A DNA stretch of 64,000 bases from Streptomyces sp. ST2-7A (GCF_021390475.1 NZ_JAJUWS010000025.1:33422-97421); one strand, 5' to 3'; numbered from the stretch's first letter, positions 23,815-33,143 are shown. Notes: generated by a model from the sequence alone, not told the origin. Numbers and translations: made by a program.

Positions 23815-24609
23815 TCATCCGCCGTCACCGTTCCCGGGCACCGGCCGGACGCTCTGTCCCGGCGCCAGCAGGTGCACCCGGACCCCCGGGGCCAGCCGCC
23901 CCGTGTGCCGCACGAACTCGTCACCCGGCGAGGAGAACTCGTGCGGGCGCACCCCTTCCAGGCCCAGCGGCCAGAAGGTGCCGAAGTGCACCGGCACCGC
24001 CGCGGCCGGGGCCAGCAGCGCCGCCACCCGGGCCGCCTCCCGGGCGTCCAGGTGACCGGGGCCCAGGAAGGGGCCCCAGCCGCCGACCGGCAGCAGCGCC
24101 GTGTCCACCCGCCCCACCGCTTCCGCCATGCCGGGGAACCATCCGGTGTCCCCGGCGTAGTAGGTGCGCGCGCGGCCCTCGATCACGAATCCCAGCGGTT
24201 CGACCCGCAGCCGCGCGCCCGGCCGTCGTCGACCGTCGTGCGCGGCGGGTACCGCGCGCACCCGTACGGTGCCCACCGACAGGCTGTCGCCGGCCGCGAC
24301 CTCGCGCAGTTCCAACCCGCGCCGCCGCGCCAACCGGCGCAGCGCCGGGACCGCCCGGACGGCTCCCCGGGGCAGTACCACGGTGGTGCCCGGCTCCATC
24401 CGCCCCAGGGAGGCCAGGTGCAGGTGGTCGCCGTGCAGGTGCGAGATGACCGCGACGTCCGCGCGGTGGGCGGTGGTGGGCGGGACCGCACCGGTGCGCC
24501 GACGCAGCAGGTACAGCCAACGGGGGAAGAGCGGGTCGGTGAGTACGGTCGTGCCCGAGTCCCGCACGCTCGCCGTGGCATGTCCCCACCAGGTGATCTC
24601 CACCGCCAT
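23815..24609 (-). CDS. Metallo-beta-lactamase-fold hydrolase, UlaG/NAPE-PLD-like
   Basis: This 264-residue cytoplasmic hydrolase shows VEITWWGHATASVRDSGTTV at the start, the dinuclear metal motif SHLHGDHLH, a later Asp-containing block YYAGDTGWFPG and a terminal-half histidine in VPVHFGTFWP. The layout matches MBL-fold proteins of the UPF0173/NAPE-phospholipase-D-like branch rather than antibiotic-degrading beta-lactamases. Substrates may be lactones or phosphodiesters, not determined. The ATG at 24609 has GGAG upstream. Pairing with DedA, a lipid-related membrane protein, makes a membrane-lipid role conceivable, which is inference. Confidence 0.88.
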   Translation of the reverse strand: MAVEITWWGHATASVRDSGTTVLTDPLFPRWLYLLRRRTGAVPPTTAHRADVAVISHLHGDHLHLASLGRMEPGTTVVLPRGAVRAVPALRRLARRRGLELREVAAGDSLSVGTVRVRAVPAAHDGRRRPGARLRVEPLGFVIEGRARTYYAGDTGWFPGMAEAVGRVDTALLPVGGWGPFLGPGHLDAREAARVAALLAPAAAVPVHFGTFWPLGLEGVRPHEFSSPGDEFVRHTGRLAPGVRVHLLAPGQSVRPVPGNGDGG

Positions 24610-24968
24610 TCCCGCTCCCGTCCTCCGGCGGCCGGGTTCCCCCGGGTCCGCCCGCGATCCGTTTCCGCTCGTCGGTCGGCTCCCGACCCGTCGCCCCCGT
24701 ACCCACCGGGCCGCTCCCCGCACCCGTTCCACCACCGGGTACCGCTTGGTACGGACGGGAACGCCCCTCCCGGCAGCCTACGCGTCGTGCCCCGACGGCC
24801 GGGCGGGCCCGGACGCCCGACGGCCCGGACCGCCGTGGCCGGCACCACCGCGTCGGACCCCGGGCGCCCGTTCGACCGGGTGCTTCCGGAAGAATGGCCC
24901 GCACCGCGGACCGGACGGACCCGGACCGGACGGTGACAACGGGCGGTATCGACACGAAAGGCGGTTCC
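24610..24968. other. Divergent intergenic region
   Basis: This region separates the leftward MBL-fold/DedA operon from the rightward membrane phosphodiesterase-like gene and should hold promoters for both. I cannot assign -35/-10 elements with confidence. Confidence 0.45.
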
Positions 24969-27215
24969 GTGCGCGAAGCGGTGCGACGCGGACTGGCGGG
25001 GGCCCTGCTGCGCGGGCTCACGGTGTGGGCGGTCGGCACCCTCACCCTCATCGTCCTCGCCGCCCTGCTGCCGCGCCTGCGGCTCCAGCATCCCGAGGAC
25101 GACTCGCCGACCGGTATGGGGGTCACCGCGGCCCTCGCGGCGGCCGTCTTCGGCGTTCTCGGCGCCCTCATCTGGCCCTGGTTGGTGCGGGCCCTGCTGC
25201 TGGTACCCGCCCTGGCGCTGGGCCTGCTGGTCTTCCTCCTCAACGGCTCCCTGCTGTGGTTGGCGCTGACCCTCCTGCCGCAGAACCGGGGAGAGGTCGG
25301 CACGGGCACGGCCGTGGTGGTCGCGGCCGTGCTCTCCGCCGCGACCTCGGCGACGGGCACCGGCCTGGCCACCCGGGACCCGCGCGTGTTGCGCCGTCGG
25401 TTGCGCCGGATGGCCGGGCTGCGGGGCCGGGACCGCCGGCCGACCGGTTCCGCCGCCGACACGGTGCCCGCCGGGTTCGTCTTCCTCCAGCTCGACGGGG
25501 TGGGGCACGAAATTCTGCGCGAGGCGGTGGCGGGTCCCGAGCCGCTGATGCCGACCGTGGCCCGGCTGTGTGCCGACAGCCACCGCGTGCTGCCCTGGCA
25601 CACCGACTGGCAGAGCCAGACCGGGGCCGCGCAGCTGGGCATCCTGCACGGCAGCAACCACGACGTGCCGGCCTTCCGCTGGTACGAGAAGGAGACCGGC
25701 ACGCTGATGGTCAGCAACCGGCCCTCCAGCGCGGTGGAGATGCAGCGCCGGGCCCGGGAACGCACCGGCTCCCCCGGCCTGCTGGCCGACGGCGGCGCGA
25801 GTCGGGGGAACCTGTTCACCGGCGGTGCCGAGCAGTCGGCGCTGGTGCTGTCGGTGGCCGGCCGACAGTCATTCGGCCGCCGGTCGCGGGCCGGTTACTT
25901 CGCGTACTTCTCCGACCCGGCGCACGCGGTGCGCACCGCCGGGTCCTTCGTGGTCGAGGTCGGCCGCGAGGTCGTCCAGGCTCTCCGGTCCAGGGTGCGC
26001 GGCGATCACCCGAGGGTGCCCCGGGGTGGCCTCTACCCCTTCGTCCGGGCGTTCGCCACGGTCGTGCAGCGCGATGTGGTGCTCGCCTCCGTCCTGGGCG
26101 ACGTCCTCACCGGGCGGCGCGCCGTCTACGCCGATCTGGTGGCCTACGACGAGGTCGCCCATCACTCCGGCCCGCGCAGCCCCGATGTCCGGAAGGTGCT
26201 GGCCCGCCTGGATCGCTGCGTCGAACTGATCGAACGCGCCATCGAGCACGCCCCGCGCCCCTACCACCTGGTGCTCCTCTCCGACCACGGGCAGAGCCAC
26301 GGGGAGACCTTCGAGGCGGCCTACGGGATGCGGCTGGAGGCACTGGTCCGCGCCGGCTGCGGTGCCCCGGTCCCCCGGGAGCGGCGACCCCGGCACGAGT
26401 CGGGGGCCGAGGCCCTCGGCGCGGTCCGGGTGGCCCTGCACCGCCCCGAGGAGGGAGCCGAAACGGAGCGGGCCGGGCACGTCCGGGCCCGCGCCGCTCG
26501 GGGACGGGGGAATCCGCCGGTCACGGCGACCCCCGGTCGGCGATCCCCTACGGTGGGGTCCCCGGGGCCCGTCGCGCCGACCGTGCGGCCGGGCGCCGAC
26601 CCGGTGGTCCTGGGCTCGGGCAACCTCGGGCTGGTCTCCCTGCCCGATCTGCCGGGTCGGGCCACCCGACAGCGGATCGACGCCGCCCATCCCGCCCTGC
26701 TGCCGCTGCTCGCCGGTCACCCGGGCATCGGCTTCGTGCTGGTGGAGGACGAGCGGCACGGCCCCGTGGTGCTCGGGCGAGGGGGCGAGCACCGACTGGT
26801 GGACGGGACGATCCTGGGGAACGATCCGCTGGCGCCCTTCGGCCCCCATGCCGCCGGGCGGGTGCTGCGCACCGCGCGCTTCCCGCACGCCCCGGACATC
26901 ATGGTGAACTCGGCGGTGGACCCGGCGACGGGCGCCGTGCACGCCTTCGAGCAGCAGATCGGTTCGCACGGCGGGCTGGGCGGGGAGCAGTGCCGGGCGT
27001 TCCTGCTGGTGCCCCGGGACCTGGGCGACCCGACGGGAGCCGGGGACGGTTCGGAGACCGGGAACACCGGGGAGCTCGTGGGCGCGGAGGCCGTCCACCG
27101 GGTCTTCCGGCGGTGGCTGGAGGAGGCCGCCCGGAGCGGCCCGGCGGCGGACGGGAACGCCGACGGCCCGCCGGGCCCCCGTGGAGGGGACCCGGCGGGC
27201 CGGGCGGCGAGCTGA
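24969..27215 (+). CDS. Membrane-anchored alkaline-phosphatase-superfamily protein
   Basis: This 748-residue protein starts with about four membrane segments (LLRGLTVWAVGTLTLIVLAA, then GVTAALAAAVFGVLGALI and LLLVPALALGLLVFLLNGSL, and a helix near residue 125), reminiscent of small holin-like membrane domains. A large soluble part follows with alkaline-phosphatase/phosphodiesterase features: FLQLDGVGHEILREA near 175 (metal Asp), a downstream LVAYDEVAHHSGP and LLSDHGQSHGETF, with metal-binding Asp/His spaced as in nucleotide pyrophosphatase-like enzymes. A ~70-residue low-complexity insertion interrupts the domain around residues 480-550. The GTG at 24969 follows AAAGGCGG; a GTG 12 codons earlier lacks a ribosome site. 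It probably hydrolyses a phosphodiester or phosphomonoester at the membrane; the substrate is unknown. Confidence 0.82.
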   Translation: MREAVRRGLAGALLRGLTVWAVGTLTLIVLAALLPRLRLQHPEDDSPTGMGVTAALAAAVFGVLGALIWPWLVRALLLVPALALGLLVFLLNGSLLWLALTLLPQNRGEVGTGTAVVVAAVLSAATSATGTGLATRDPRVLRRRLRRMAGLRGRDRRPTGSAADTVPAGFVFLQLDGVGHEILREAVAGPEPLMPTVARLCADSHRVLPWHTDWQSQTGAAQLGILHGSNHDVPAFRWYEKETGTLMVSNRPSSAVEMQRRARERTGSPGLLADGGASRGNLFTGGAEQSALVLSVAGRQSFGRRSRAGYFAYFSDPAHAVRTAGSFVVEVGREVVQALRSRVRGDHPRVPRGGLYPFVRAFATVVQRDVVLASVLGDVLTGRRAVYADLVAYDEVAHHSGPRSPDVRKVLARLDRCVELIERAIEHAPRPYHLVLLSDHGQSHGETFEAAYGMRLEALVRAGCGAPVPRERRPRHESGAEALGAVRVALHRPEEGAETERAGHVRARAARGRGNPPVTATPGRRSPTVGSPGPVAPTVRPGADPVVLGSGNLGLVSLPDLPGRATRQRIDAAHPALLPLLAGHPGIGFVLVEDERHGPVVLGRGGEHRLVDGTILGNDPLAPFGPHAAGRVLRTARFPHAPDIMVNSAVDPATGAVHAFEQQIGSHGGLGGEQCRAFLLVPRDLGDPTGAGDGSETGNTGELVGAEAVHRVFRRWLEEAARSGPAADGNADGPPGPRGGDPAGRAAS

Positions 27216-27236
27216 CCCGGACGGGCCGCCGGGTCA
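27213..27236. terminator. Bidirectional hairpin built from the two stop codons
   Basis: The arms TGACCCGG (27213-27220) and CCGGGTCA (27229-27236) enclose 8 nt. The left arm starts with the TGA of the rightward gene and the right arm contains the TGA of the leftward protease, so one stem ends both genes. Confidence 0.7.
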
Positions 27237-28394
27237 GTTGGTCACGAGGGTCAGACCCCACTGCGACAGCATCGGGTTCACCGGCTGGTGGTAGGTGGTA
27301 CCACCGGTGCGGCAGTTGCCGGAGCCACCGGAGGTGACGCCCTGCGCCTGCGAGCCGGAGATGAACGAGCCGCCGGAGTCACCGGGCTCGGCGCAGGCCG
27401 AGGTCCGGGTCAGACCGCTGACGGTGCCCTGGGGGTAGGTCACCGAGGTGTTGTGCTGCTGGATGGTGCCGCAGCGCCAGCCCGTGGTGGAGCCGGAGCG
27501 GCAGATGGAGGAGCCGACCGGCTGCTGGGTGGAGCCGGTGACCCGCACGCCGGTGGTGTTGGAGGTCCGCACCCAGGAGGTGGGGATCCAGTTGCTGTTG
27601 ACGGAGACCCAGGCCATGTCACGGCTGGGGAAGACCGAGCCCTGGAAGGTGCCCTGGGAGACCCGGTTGTAGCCGGTGGTGGCGTTGCCGACCCGACCGC
27701 AGTGACCGGCGGTCACGAAGCCCGGGGTGGTGCCCCGGCGCACCGAGAAACCGACCGAGCAGCGACCGCTGCCGATGTAGTAGGCGTCGCCGCCGATCAG
27801 GTCGTAGAAGGTCTGGGGCTGCTCGTCGGACTCGACGATCTCCAGCGCGGAGGCGTCGACACCGTTGGCCTCGGCCCAGTCCGCCGCGGCGGTGGTGTCG
27901 GAGGCGTGCACGACCACCTTGTTGGTGGGGACGTCCACGTACCAGAGGGGGGCGTTGTCGGTCGGGTTGACCTCGGCGGCCTCGTCGAGGAGCTCCTTGA
28001 CGGACTCCAGCTCCGCCAGGCTGTGCTCGACGACCTTCGCCTCGGCCCCGGCGGCGCGGATCTCCGCGGCCTCGGCGCTGTCGCTGGTGGCGACGACCAG
28101 GTCGGTGGTGCCCTCGGCCAGCCAGGAACCGGCGTAGCCGTCGAGGTCGGCGCTGAGCTCCTCGTCCAGGACGGCCGCGTCGAGCTCCTCGACGATCCGG
28201 ACCTTCGCCTCGTCGGCGCTCAGGCCCAGGTCGCGCTGCATGGCCTCGAGCATGCCCTCGGGCAGCTCGGCGGCGGCCTTCTCGGCGCGCTCGGCGAGCG
28301 TGGTCTCCTCGGAGGCCATCGCGGGCATCGTGGTCAGGGCCAGGGCGGTGGCCGCCAGCACCGAGCCGATGGCGATACGTCGGTTTCGACGCAT
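27234..28394 (-). CDS. Secreted S1E (streptogrisin/alpha-lytic type) serine protease precursor
   Basis: This is a 386-residue pre-pro-protease. A basic start (MRRNRR) and hydrophobic helix ending AMA give a signal peptide of about 27 residues. The ~165-residue acidic pro-region is needed for folding in this family. The mature chymotrypsin-like domain begins near YDLIGGDAYYIGSG. The catalytic triad is His231 (TAGHCG), Asp259 (SRDMAWV) and Ser340 (EPGDSGGS). Six cysteines in the mature part fit three disulfides. Nocardiopsis and Streptomyces secrete close relatives as extracellular digestive enzymes. The ATG start is preceded by a GGGAG site. The gene converges on its left neighbour with only 18 bp between stops. 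Confidence 0.95.
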   Translation of the reverse strand: MRRNRRIAIGSVLAATALALTTMPAMASEETTLAERAEKAAAELPEGMLEAMQRDLGLSADEAKVRIVEELDAAVLDEELSADLDGYAGSWLAEGTTDLVVATSDSAEAAEIRAAGAEAKVVEHSLAELESVKELLDEAAEVNPTDNAPLWYVDVPTNKVVVHASDTTAAADWAEANGVDASALEIVESDEQPQTFYDLIGGDAYYIGSGRCSVGFSVRRGTTPGFVTAGHCGRVGNATTGYNRVSQGTFQGSVFPSRDMAWVSVNSNWIPTSWVRTSNTTGVRVTGSTQQPVGSSICRSGSTTGWRCGTIQQHNTSVTYPQGTVSGLTRTSACAEPGDSGGSFISGSQAQGVTSGGSGNCRTGGTTYHQPVNPMLSQWGLTLVTN

Positions 28395-28855
28395 GCTGAT
28401 CTCCCTTGTGTGTGGGGGGGTGTGGGGGTGGTGGTGCGGGAGTTGCGCATGGTGACAGGTGTCGCGGATGAAGCGGGTGATGCCGATCCGTCGTCACCAC
28501 CGGTGGGGTCGTGGTGGCGACGCGGTGGGATGCGCGGGTGGGGACCGCGCCCCCGATGGGGGTTGTCGCCGGATGGTGGTCCGGACGATCGGCGGCCGCC
28601 CCGGGGGGCGCCCGCTGTGGGGGTGTTCCGGTGATGAAGCTAGTGGTAGCGAACCCGGGGTGTGTACCTGCCAATCAATACCTCTTGTGATGCGATGGAA
28701 AGTGATCCGACGGTTCCCACGTGGTGTACGGATGGCGGCGGAGGGATGGCCGGACGATGCGGGTCGCCCCTCGCGCGCTCCCGGCGCGTTGGGCACCGTG
28801 CCGTGACCACCGCACCCCCGGGTGCGGGAAAAGGGGTACCGGGAGGGACCGCGGG
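28395..28855. other. Protease promoter region and LysR downstream region
   Basis: No gene is visible in 461 bp. The stretch around 28660-28690 is less GC-rich and contains TTGATT/TTGGCA in the protease direction, possible -35 elements, but no clear -10. Confidence 0.45.
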
Positions 28856-29815
28856 TCAGGAAGCGGTGCCGAAGCGGGCGTGCGCCGCCAACCACTTCGC
28901 GTACCGGGGGTTGCGCCCCGCCGCGTCACGGTGCACCTGACGGGCGTGCATCACCACGGCGGGCGCGGCACCGGCGGCGGCCGACGCCGGATGCCAGCCG
29001 ATGAGATGACGCCAACTCAGGGGCGAGCCCGCCAGGGGAAGGGTGACGACACCGGGGGTCGGCGGGAAGATCGCCCGGCACAGCGCCACCGCCCGACCGA
29101 GCTGGACCAGATGCACGCAACCGGAGGTATCCATCTCATAAACAGATGACGGGGCGAAGCCGGCCCGGGCGCAGGCGGCGTAGAAGCAATCCCCGAAACA
29201 ACCGTCCCCGGGGGCGTCCACCCACTGCTCGCCCGCGAGGCGCTCCAACTCCACCTCCGACTCCTCCGCGAGGGGGTGGTTCTCGGACAGCATGACGAAG
29301 ATCGGGTCCCGGGCCACGGTCCGCCACACCAGTTGGTCGGCGGCCGGGGGACTGGACTCGCCGCAGGTCCCGACCAGGGTGAAGTCCAGCCGGCCGGAGA
29401 CCACCAGCTCGCTCAGCTCCTCCACCGACCAGCTGGTGAGGGTGGAGATCGTGGCGTGCGGATGGAGGACGGAGAGCTGGTCCACCAGCCCGCCCAGCAG
29501 GGGGCCGTGGGTCCCGCCGAGGCGGAACCGGGGGAGGTCCTCGAGGGTGTTGGCGAAGCGGACGGCCTGTTCCTGCAATTCGCGCATGGCGGGCAACAGG
29601 ACCCGGGCGCGGTCCAGAACCAGCTCGCCCAGGGGTGTGGGGCGTGCCCCGTGCCGGCCGCGCTCGAACAACGGACCGCCCAGCGCCCTTTCTATTCGCT
29701 TGAGTTGGGCACTGAGCGCCGACTGTGCCAATCCGAGCGACGTGGCGGCGCGGGTGAGACTGCCGGCCTCGTCTATCGCCCGGATGATCTTGAGGTGACG
29801 CAACTCCAGATCCAT
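28856..29815 (-). CDS. LysR-family transcriptional regulator
   Basis: This 319-residue regulator has a typical N-terminal helix-turn-helix (LRHLKIIRAIDEAGSLTRAA, then SLGLAQSALSAQLKRIERAL) and a periplasmic-binding-protein-like effector domain (~90-300). Two cysteines in DGCFGDCFYAAC near residue 203 and one in DTSGCVHL could respond to redox, which is speculation. The ATG has no clear ribosome site, so the mRNA may be leaderless or short-leadered. No divergent gene is present, which is unusual for LysR proteins, so the target is unknown. Confidence 0.92.
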   Translation of the reverse strand: MDLELRHLKIIRAIDEAGSLTRAATSLGLAQSALSAQLKRIERALGGPLFERGRHGARPTPLGELVLDRARVLLPAMRELQEQAVRFANTLEDLPRFRLGGTHGPLLGGLVDQLSVLHPHATISTLTSWSVEELSELVVSGRLDFTLVGTCGESSPPAADQLVWRTVARDPIFVMLSENHPLAEESEVELERLAGEQWVDAPGDGCFGDCFYAACARAGFAPSSVYEMDTSGCVHLVQLGRAVALCRAIFPPTPGVVTLPLAGSPLSWRHLIGWHPASAAAGAAPAVVMHARQVHRDAAGRNPRYAKWLAAHARFGTAS

Positions 29816-29940
29816 AACACGACGCTATGGGTCGAGGGCTCGACAGGGCAAGCACGAGGCCCCCGCGGACGGTGTCCGGGCCGACTTTCCCCGATGGGCG
29901 GCCCGTCACGGGTCTCTCCCGGGTCTCCTGCCGCGGAACG

Positions 29941-29981
29941 CCCCGGTGAGGGGCCACCGTGAGGGCGACCCCTCACCGGGG
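29941..29981. terminator. Strong hairpin downstream of the fasciclin gene
   Basis: Thirteen-bp perfect arms, CCCCGGTGAGGGG (29941-29953) and CCCCTCACCGGGG (29969-29981), with a 15-nt loop. It lies about 250 bp beyond the fasciclin stop and 125 bp before the LysR start. The rest of 29816-30233 shows no gene. Confidence 0.7.
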
Positions 29982-30233
29982 CGGAGCACCACAACGGAAC
30001 GCGCCGGCCGCGTCCTCCGGGCGGGGGAGGGGGCGACCGGCGCGATCCCGGCCCACCGCCGGCGCCCGCGCGGGCGGCCGACGGCGGTGGGGTGACCCGG
30101 TGCCGTGCGGTTGCCGCGGGGGTGGATGACCGGGCGGCACCGGGGGTGCGTCCGGGCCGGGGCCCGGGGTTCCGGTGTCGGTGCTCCATCCGACGGGAGC
30201 GGGCGGGGCACCGACGGGTCCGGCGGAGCCGGA

Positions 30234-30905
30234 TCAGGGCATCAGGACCTCGTCGATCAGGTAGACGGTGGCGTTCTCGGTCTGGACGTTGCCGCAGACC
30301 ACGTTGGCCTCGTTGACGGTGTACTCCTCGCCGGAGCCGGAGACGGTGATCTCCTCGCCCTGGAGAGTCTCGTAGGTGTCGTCCTCCAGGTCTTCCGGCG
30401 CCAGCCGCTGGTCCACCACGTGGTAGGTGAGCACGGAGTTCAACTGCTCCTGGTCGGCGAGGAGGGCGTTGAGGTCCTCCTCCGGGATGGCCTCGAATGC
30501 CTCGTTGATCGGGGCGAAGACGGTGATGTCCTCGGCGCCGTTCAGGGTGTCGACCAGACCGGCCTCGGTCAGGGCGCTGACCAGGGTGGAGAGCTCGGGG
30601 TTGTTGGAGGCGGCGGTGGCCACCGGCTCCCGGGCCATCCCCTCGAAGCTGCCGTCGCCCTCCTCGGGGACGGCGGCGCAACCCGGGCCGAACGGCGCGG
30701 CGGCGCCGGCCATGCCCTCGTCCATGCTCTCCTCGGCGGGCTCCTCGGTGCCCTCGTCCGTGTCGTCGGTGCCGACGGCGCCGGTCTCCTCCTGCGCGGT
30801 GTCGTTCGTGGTGTCCGCGTCGTCGCTGCCGCAGGCGGTCAGGGACAGCGGCAGCATCGCGGCGGTGACGACGGCGATGGCGGTGCGACGCATACGGGTG
30901 TTCAT
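30234..30905 (-). CDS. Fasciclin-domain lipoprotein (MPT70/MPT83-like)
   Basis: This is a 223-residue exported protein. The signal peptide ends with the lipobox LTAC, so Cys25 should be lipidated. An acidic Asp/Glu/Thr-rich spacer (~26-65) leads to one FAS1 domain (~80-223) with the H1-like ITVFAPINEAFEAIP and the YHVVDQRLAPEDL block. Mycobacterial MPT70/MPT83 have the same design and are controlled by SigK. The presence of a sulfite-oxidase-like gene and a sigK/rskA pair nearby on the same strand supports membership of such a regulon. FAS1 domains generally mediate adhesion. Confidence 0.92.
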   Translation of the reverse strand: MNTRMRRTAIAVVTAAMLPLSLTACGSDDADTTNDTAQEETGAVGTDDTDEGTEEPAEESMDEGMAGAAAPFGPGCAAVPEEGDGSFEGMAREPVATAASNNPELSTLVSALTEAGLVDTLNGAEDITVFAPINEAFEAIPEEDLNALLADQEQLNSVLTYHVVDQRLAPEDLEDDTYETLQGEEITVSGSGEEYTVNEANVVCGNVQTENATVYLIDEVLMP

Positions 30906-31236
30906 GGGAAACGAACTCCTGGAATCGGGGGACCCGGACGGGTCCCGCGGGGCTTGTCGTGACGGAAGGTCCGAAGGTGACGTATCGGCAGGTACCAGTA
31001 CCTACCAGTGTTTCCGCTGTGATTGCCGCATCTTCGGGTGCGGCGGAGGTGTCGGCATCTTTCGGGGTAATCGAGACGAATACTGTCGATCGAAATTGAT
31101 CGGATGCGGCTCGGGAGTGATCCGAACCCGTCAGCCGGGTGGGGCGTTCCGATGCCCGGCCCGGGGGCCGTTCCCCGGGATGACCCCGCGTGATCGGAGT
31201 GCGATCCGGGAGCCTCCCCGCCCCTCGCGGCGGGAC
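30906..31236 (-). promoter_or_regulatory. Fasciclin gene upstream region with phased direct repeats
   Basis: This 331-bp gap holds TACCAGT twice exactly 10 bp apart (30993-30999 and 31003-31009), overlapping the inverted repeat AGGTA-CCAG-TACCT (30990-31003). One-helical-turn spacing suggests a protein site. I found no clear CCATCC/CCGAA SigK-type pair here. Confidence 0.4.
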
Positions 31237-32952
31237 TCATTCCACGGTGACCACCACCGAGTGCCAACCCGAGGCACCGTCGGGGGAGATCCCGACGCGC
31301 TCCGGGGTCTGGGTGTCGCCGGTGCCGTCGGTCGCCCGCACCTCCAGACGGTGGGAGCCGGGTTCGGCCCGCCACTCGACGAACCATTGGCGCCAGGTGT
31401 CGGTGTGCGGCACATCGGCCGTCACCGCCTCCTGCCAGGGGCCGTCGTCCACCCGCACCTCGACCCGTTCGATCCCACGGGTTTGGGCCCAGGCGACCCC
31501 GGCCACCGCGACCGTCCCCGCCCCCACCCGCGCGAAGGGGCGCGGGGTGTCGATCCGGGACTGGGTCTTGATCGGTGCCTCGGCCGCCCATTGCCGGCGC
31601 ACCCAGTAGGCGTCGACCTCCGCGAAGGTGGTCAGCTCCAACTCCTCCAGCCACTTGCAGGCCGAGACGTAGCCGTACAGTCCCGGGACCACCATCCGGA
31701 CCGGGAAACCGTTGCGGAAGGGCAGCGGTTCGCCGTTCATGCCGACCGCCAGCAGGGCCTCCCGACCGTCCAGAACGGCCTCCACCGGGGTGCCGATGGT
31801 CATGCCGTCCACGGAGCGGGAGATCAACTGGTCGGCCGGCCCACCCTCGGAGGGGGCGCGGACGCCCGCTTCCCGCAGCAGCTCGGCCAGCCGCACCCCG
31901 ATCCAGCGGGCGTTACCGGTGTAGGGGCCGCCGACCTCGTTGGAGACGCAGGTCAGCGTGATGTCCCGCTCCACCAGCTCGCGCCGGAGCAGGTTGCGGT
32001 AATCCAGCGTCACCTCCCGCGACATCCCGAGCCCGTGCAGCCGCAGCCGCCAGGTCGTCGCGTCCACCCGGGGCACCGTCAGGGCGGTGTCCACGCGATA
32101 GAAGTCACGATTCGGGGTGATGAAGGGGGTCAGGCCCGTCACCGGCGGATCGATCCCCGCCGGCAGGGGACCCGCCGGCAGGTCGGGGGCGGGCAGTGAG
32201 ACCGCATCGCGCGCCGCCTCCGCCTCCGCCGCGCCGGAGTCGGACAGCCGCCGACCCAGCAGCCCCGCCCCCGCCGAGGCGGCGGCGGTGACCGAGGCCG
32301 CGGCCAGGAAGCCGCGCCGGTCGAACTCCGCCGCGCCCGTGGAAGCCGCCGCCCCGGCCGGTCCGGTCCGTGGCCCGATCGGGGCGGCACCCTCCTCCCG
32401 GACCGGTGTCCACGGCGACGCCCCGGTCGGTGCCGGGACGGAACCGGCTCCACCGACCGGCCGCAGCCGACCGGAGAGCCACCACAGCGCTCCGGCCCCG
32501 GCCACGCCCGCCACCAGCGAGGGGACGGTGTCGGAGAGAGTCGAGGCGGGACGCGAGAGGGCGATCACGGCCACCGCCGCGCCGAACAGGAAGGCGCCGA
32601 GGACGGCCGGCACCCGCCGGCGGGAGGACAACAGCCCCAGCCCGACGGCACAGCCGATGAGAACGACCACCACCCCGAGTTGCAGCACCACCTTGTCGGC
32701 GGCGCCGAAGGTGGCGATCGCCCACTCCTTCACGGGCGCCGGGGTGGAGTCGATGACGGCCCCACCGACGACCGTGACGGGGCGGGCCCCGGGCCGCAGG
32801 AGGCCGGCGCACAGCTCGCCGGCCCCCAACGCGGCACCGGTCGCGAGCGGTCCGCTCAGGGCCCCCGCCGCGCGGCGGACCCCCGGCCGAACCCCGGTCG
32901 CGGGGACGGGGGTCGGGCCGGGGGTGCTTCCCGCCGTGCGGTGTGCGGTCAT
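31237..32952 (-). CDS. Membrane-bound molybdopterin oxidoreductase, sulfite-oxidase family
   Basis: This 571-residue protein has an N-terminal membrane region of about four helices (residues ~30-160) followed by a sulfite-oxidase-type molybdenum-cofactor domain and a C-terminal Ig-like dimerisation domain (VEVRVDDGPWQEA). The Mo-coordinating cysteine is Cys335 in ITLTCVSNEVGG, preceded by a DYRNLLRREL block. The DFYRVDTALTVPRVDATTW segment is typical of the family. A twin-arginine-like DRRGFLAAASV lies between the membrane part and the enzyme domain (~residue 215), suggesting the domain faces outside. Similar genes neighbour fasciclin and sigK genes in actinobacteria. The physiological substrate is unknown. 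Confidence 0.9.
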   Translation of the reverse strand: MTAHRTAGSTPGPTPVPATGVRPGVRRAAGALSGPLATGAALGAGELCAGLLRPGARPVTVVGGAVIDSTPAPVKEWAIATFGAADKVVLQLGVVVVLIGCAVGLGLLSSRRRVPAVLGAFLFGAAVAVIALSRPASTLSDTVPSLVAGVAGAGALWWLSGRLRPVGGAGSVPAPTGASPWTPVREEGAAPIGPRTGPAGAAASTGAAEFDRRGFLAAASVTAAASAGAGLLGRRLSDSGAAEAEAARDAVSLPAPDLPAGPLPAGIDPPVTGLTPFITPNRDFYRVDTALTVPRVDATTWRLRLHGLGMSREVTLDYRNLLRRELVERDITLTCVSNEVGGPYTGNARWIGVRLAELLREAGVRAPSEGGPADQLISRSVDGMTIGTPVEAVLDGREALLAVGMNGEPLPFRNGFPVRMVVPGLYGYVSACKWLEELELTTFAEVDAYWVRRQWAAEAPIKTQSRIDTPRPFARVGAGTVAVAGVAWAQTRGIERVEVRVDDGPWQEAVTADVPHTDTWRQWFVEWRAEPGSHRLEVRATDGTGDTQTPERVGISPDGASGWHSVVVTVE

Positions 32953-32959
32953 GCCCTTT

Positions 32960-32986
32960 GTTCGGTGCCGGACCGCCGGCGGATGG
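32960..32986 (-). promoter_or_regulatory. Candidate SigK-type promoter
   Basis: Reading toward the oxidoreductase gene, CCATCC and CCGAAC are separated by 15 bp. This resembles the mycobacterial SigK consensus (CCATCC and CCGAAT), though the spacer is short. The -10-like element lies 7 bp from the ATG, so the transcript would be leaderless. Confidence 0.35.
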
Positions 32987-33143
32987 GTCCCTCATCCGAA
33001 AGAGTGAAAAATTCCGGCGTGCGACCTTCCGACCCCCGGTCGGAACAGCTTTCCCCCCTCCTCCTCGCGGGGAAAGCCCCGGCACGGGGACCCGAGTCGG
33101 GAGAACCCCGGTCCGGCTCCCGGCGGGGCGCGACCGGCCGGGC

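Noticed and set aside
28662..28940. Short rightward open frame in the protease-LysR gap
   Set aside because: No ribosome site, no codon bias, and it overlaps the 3' end of the LysR gene.
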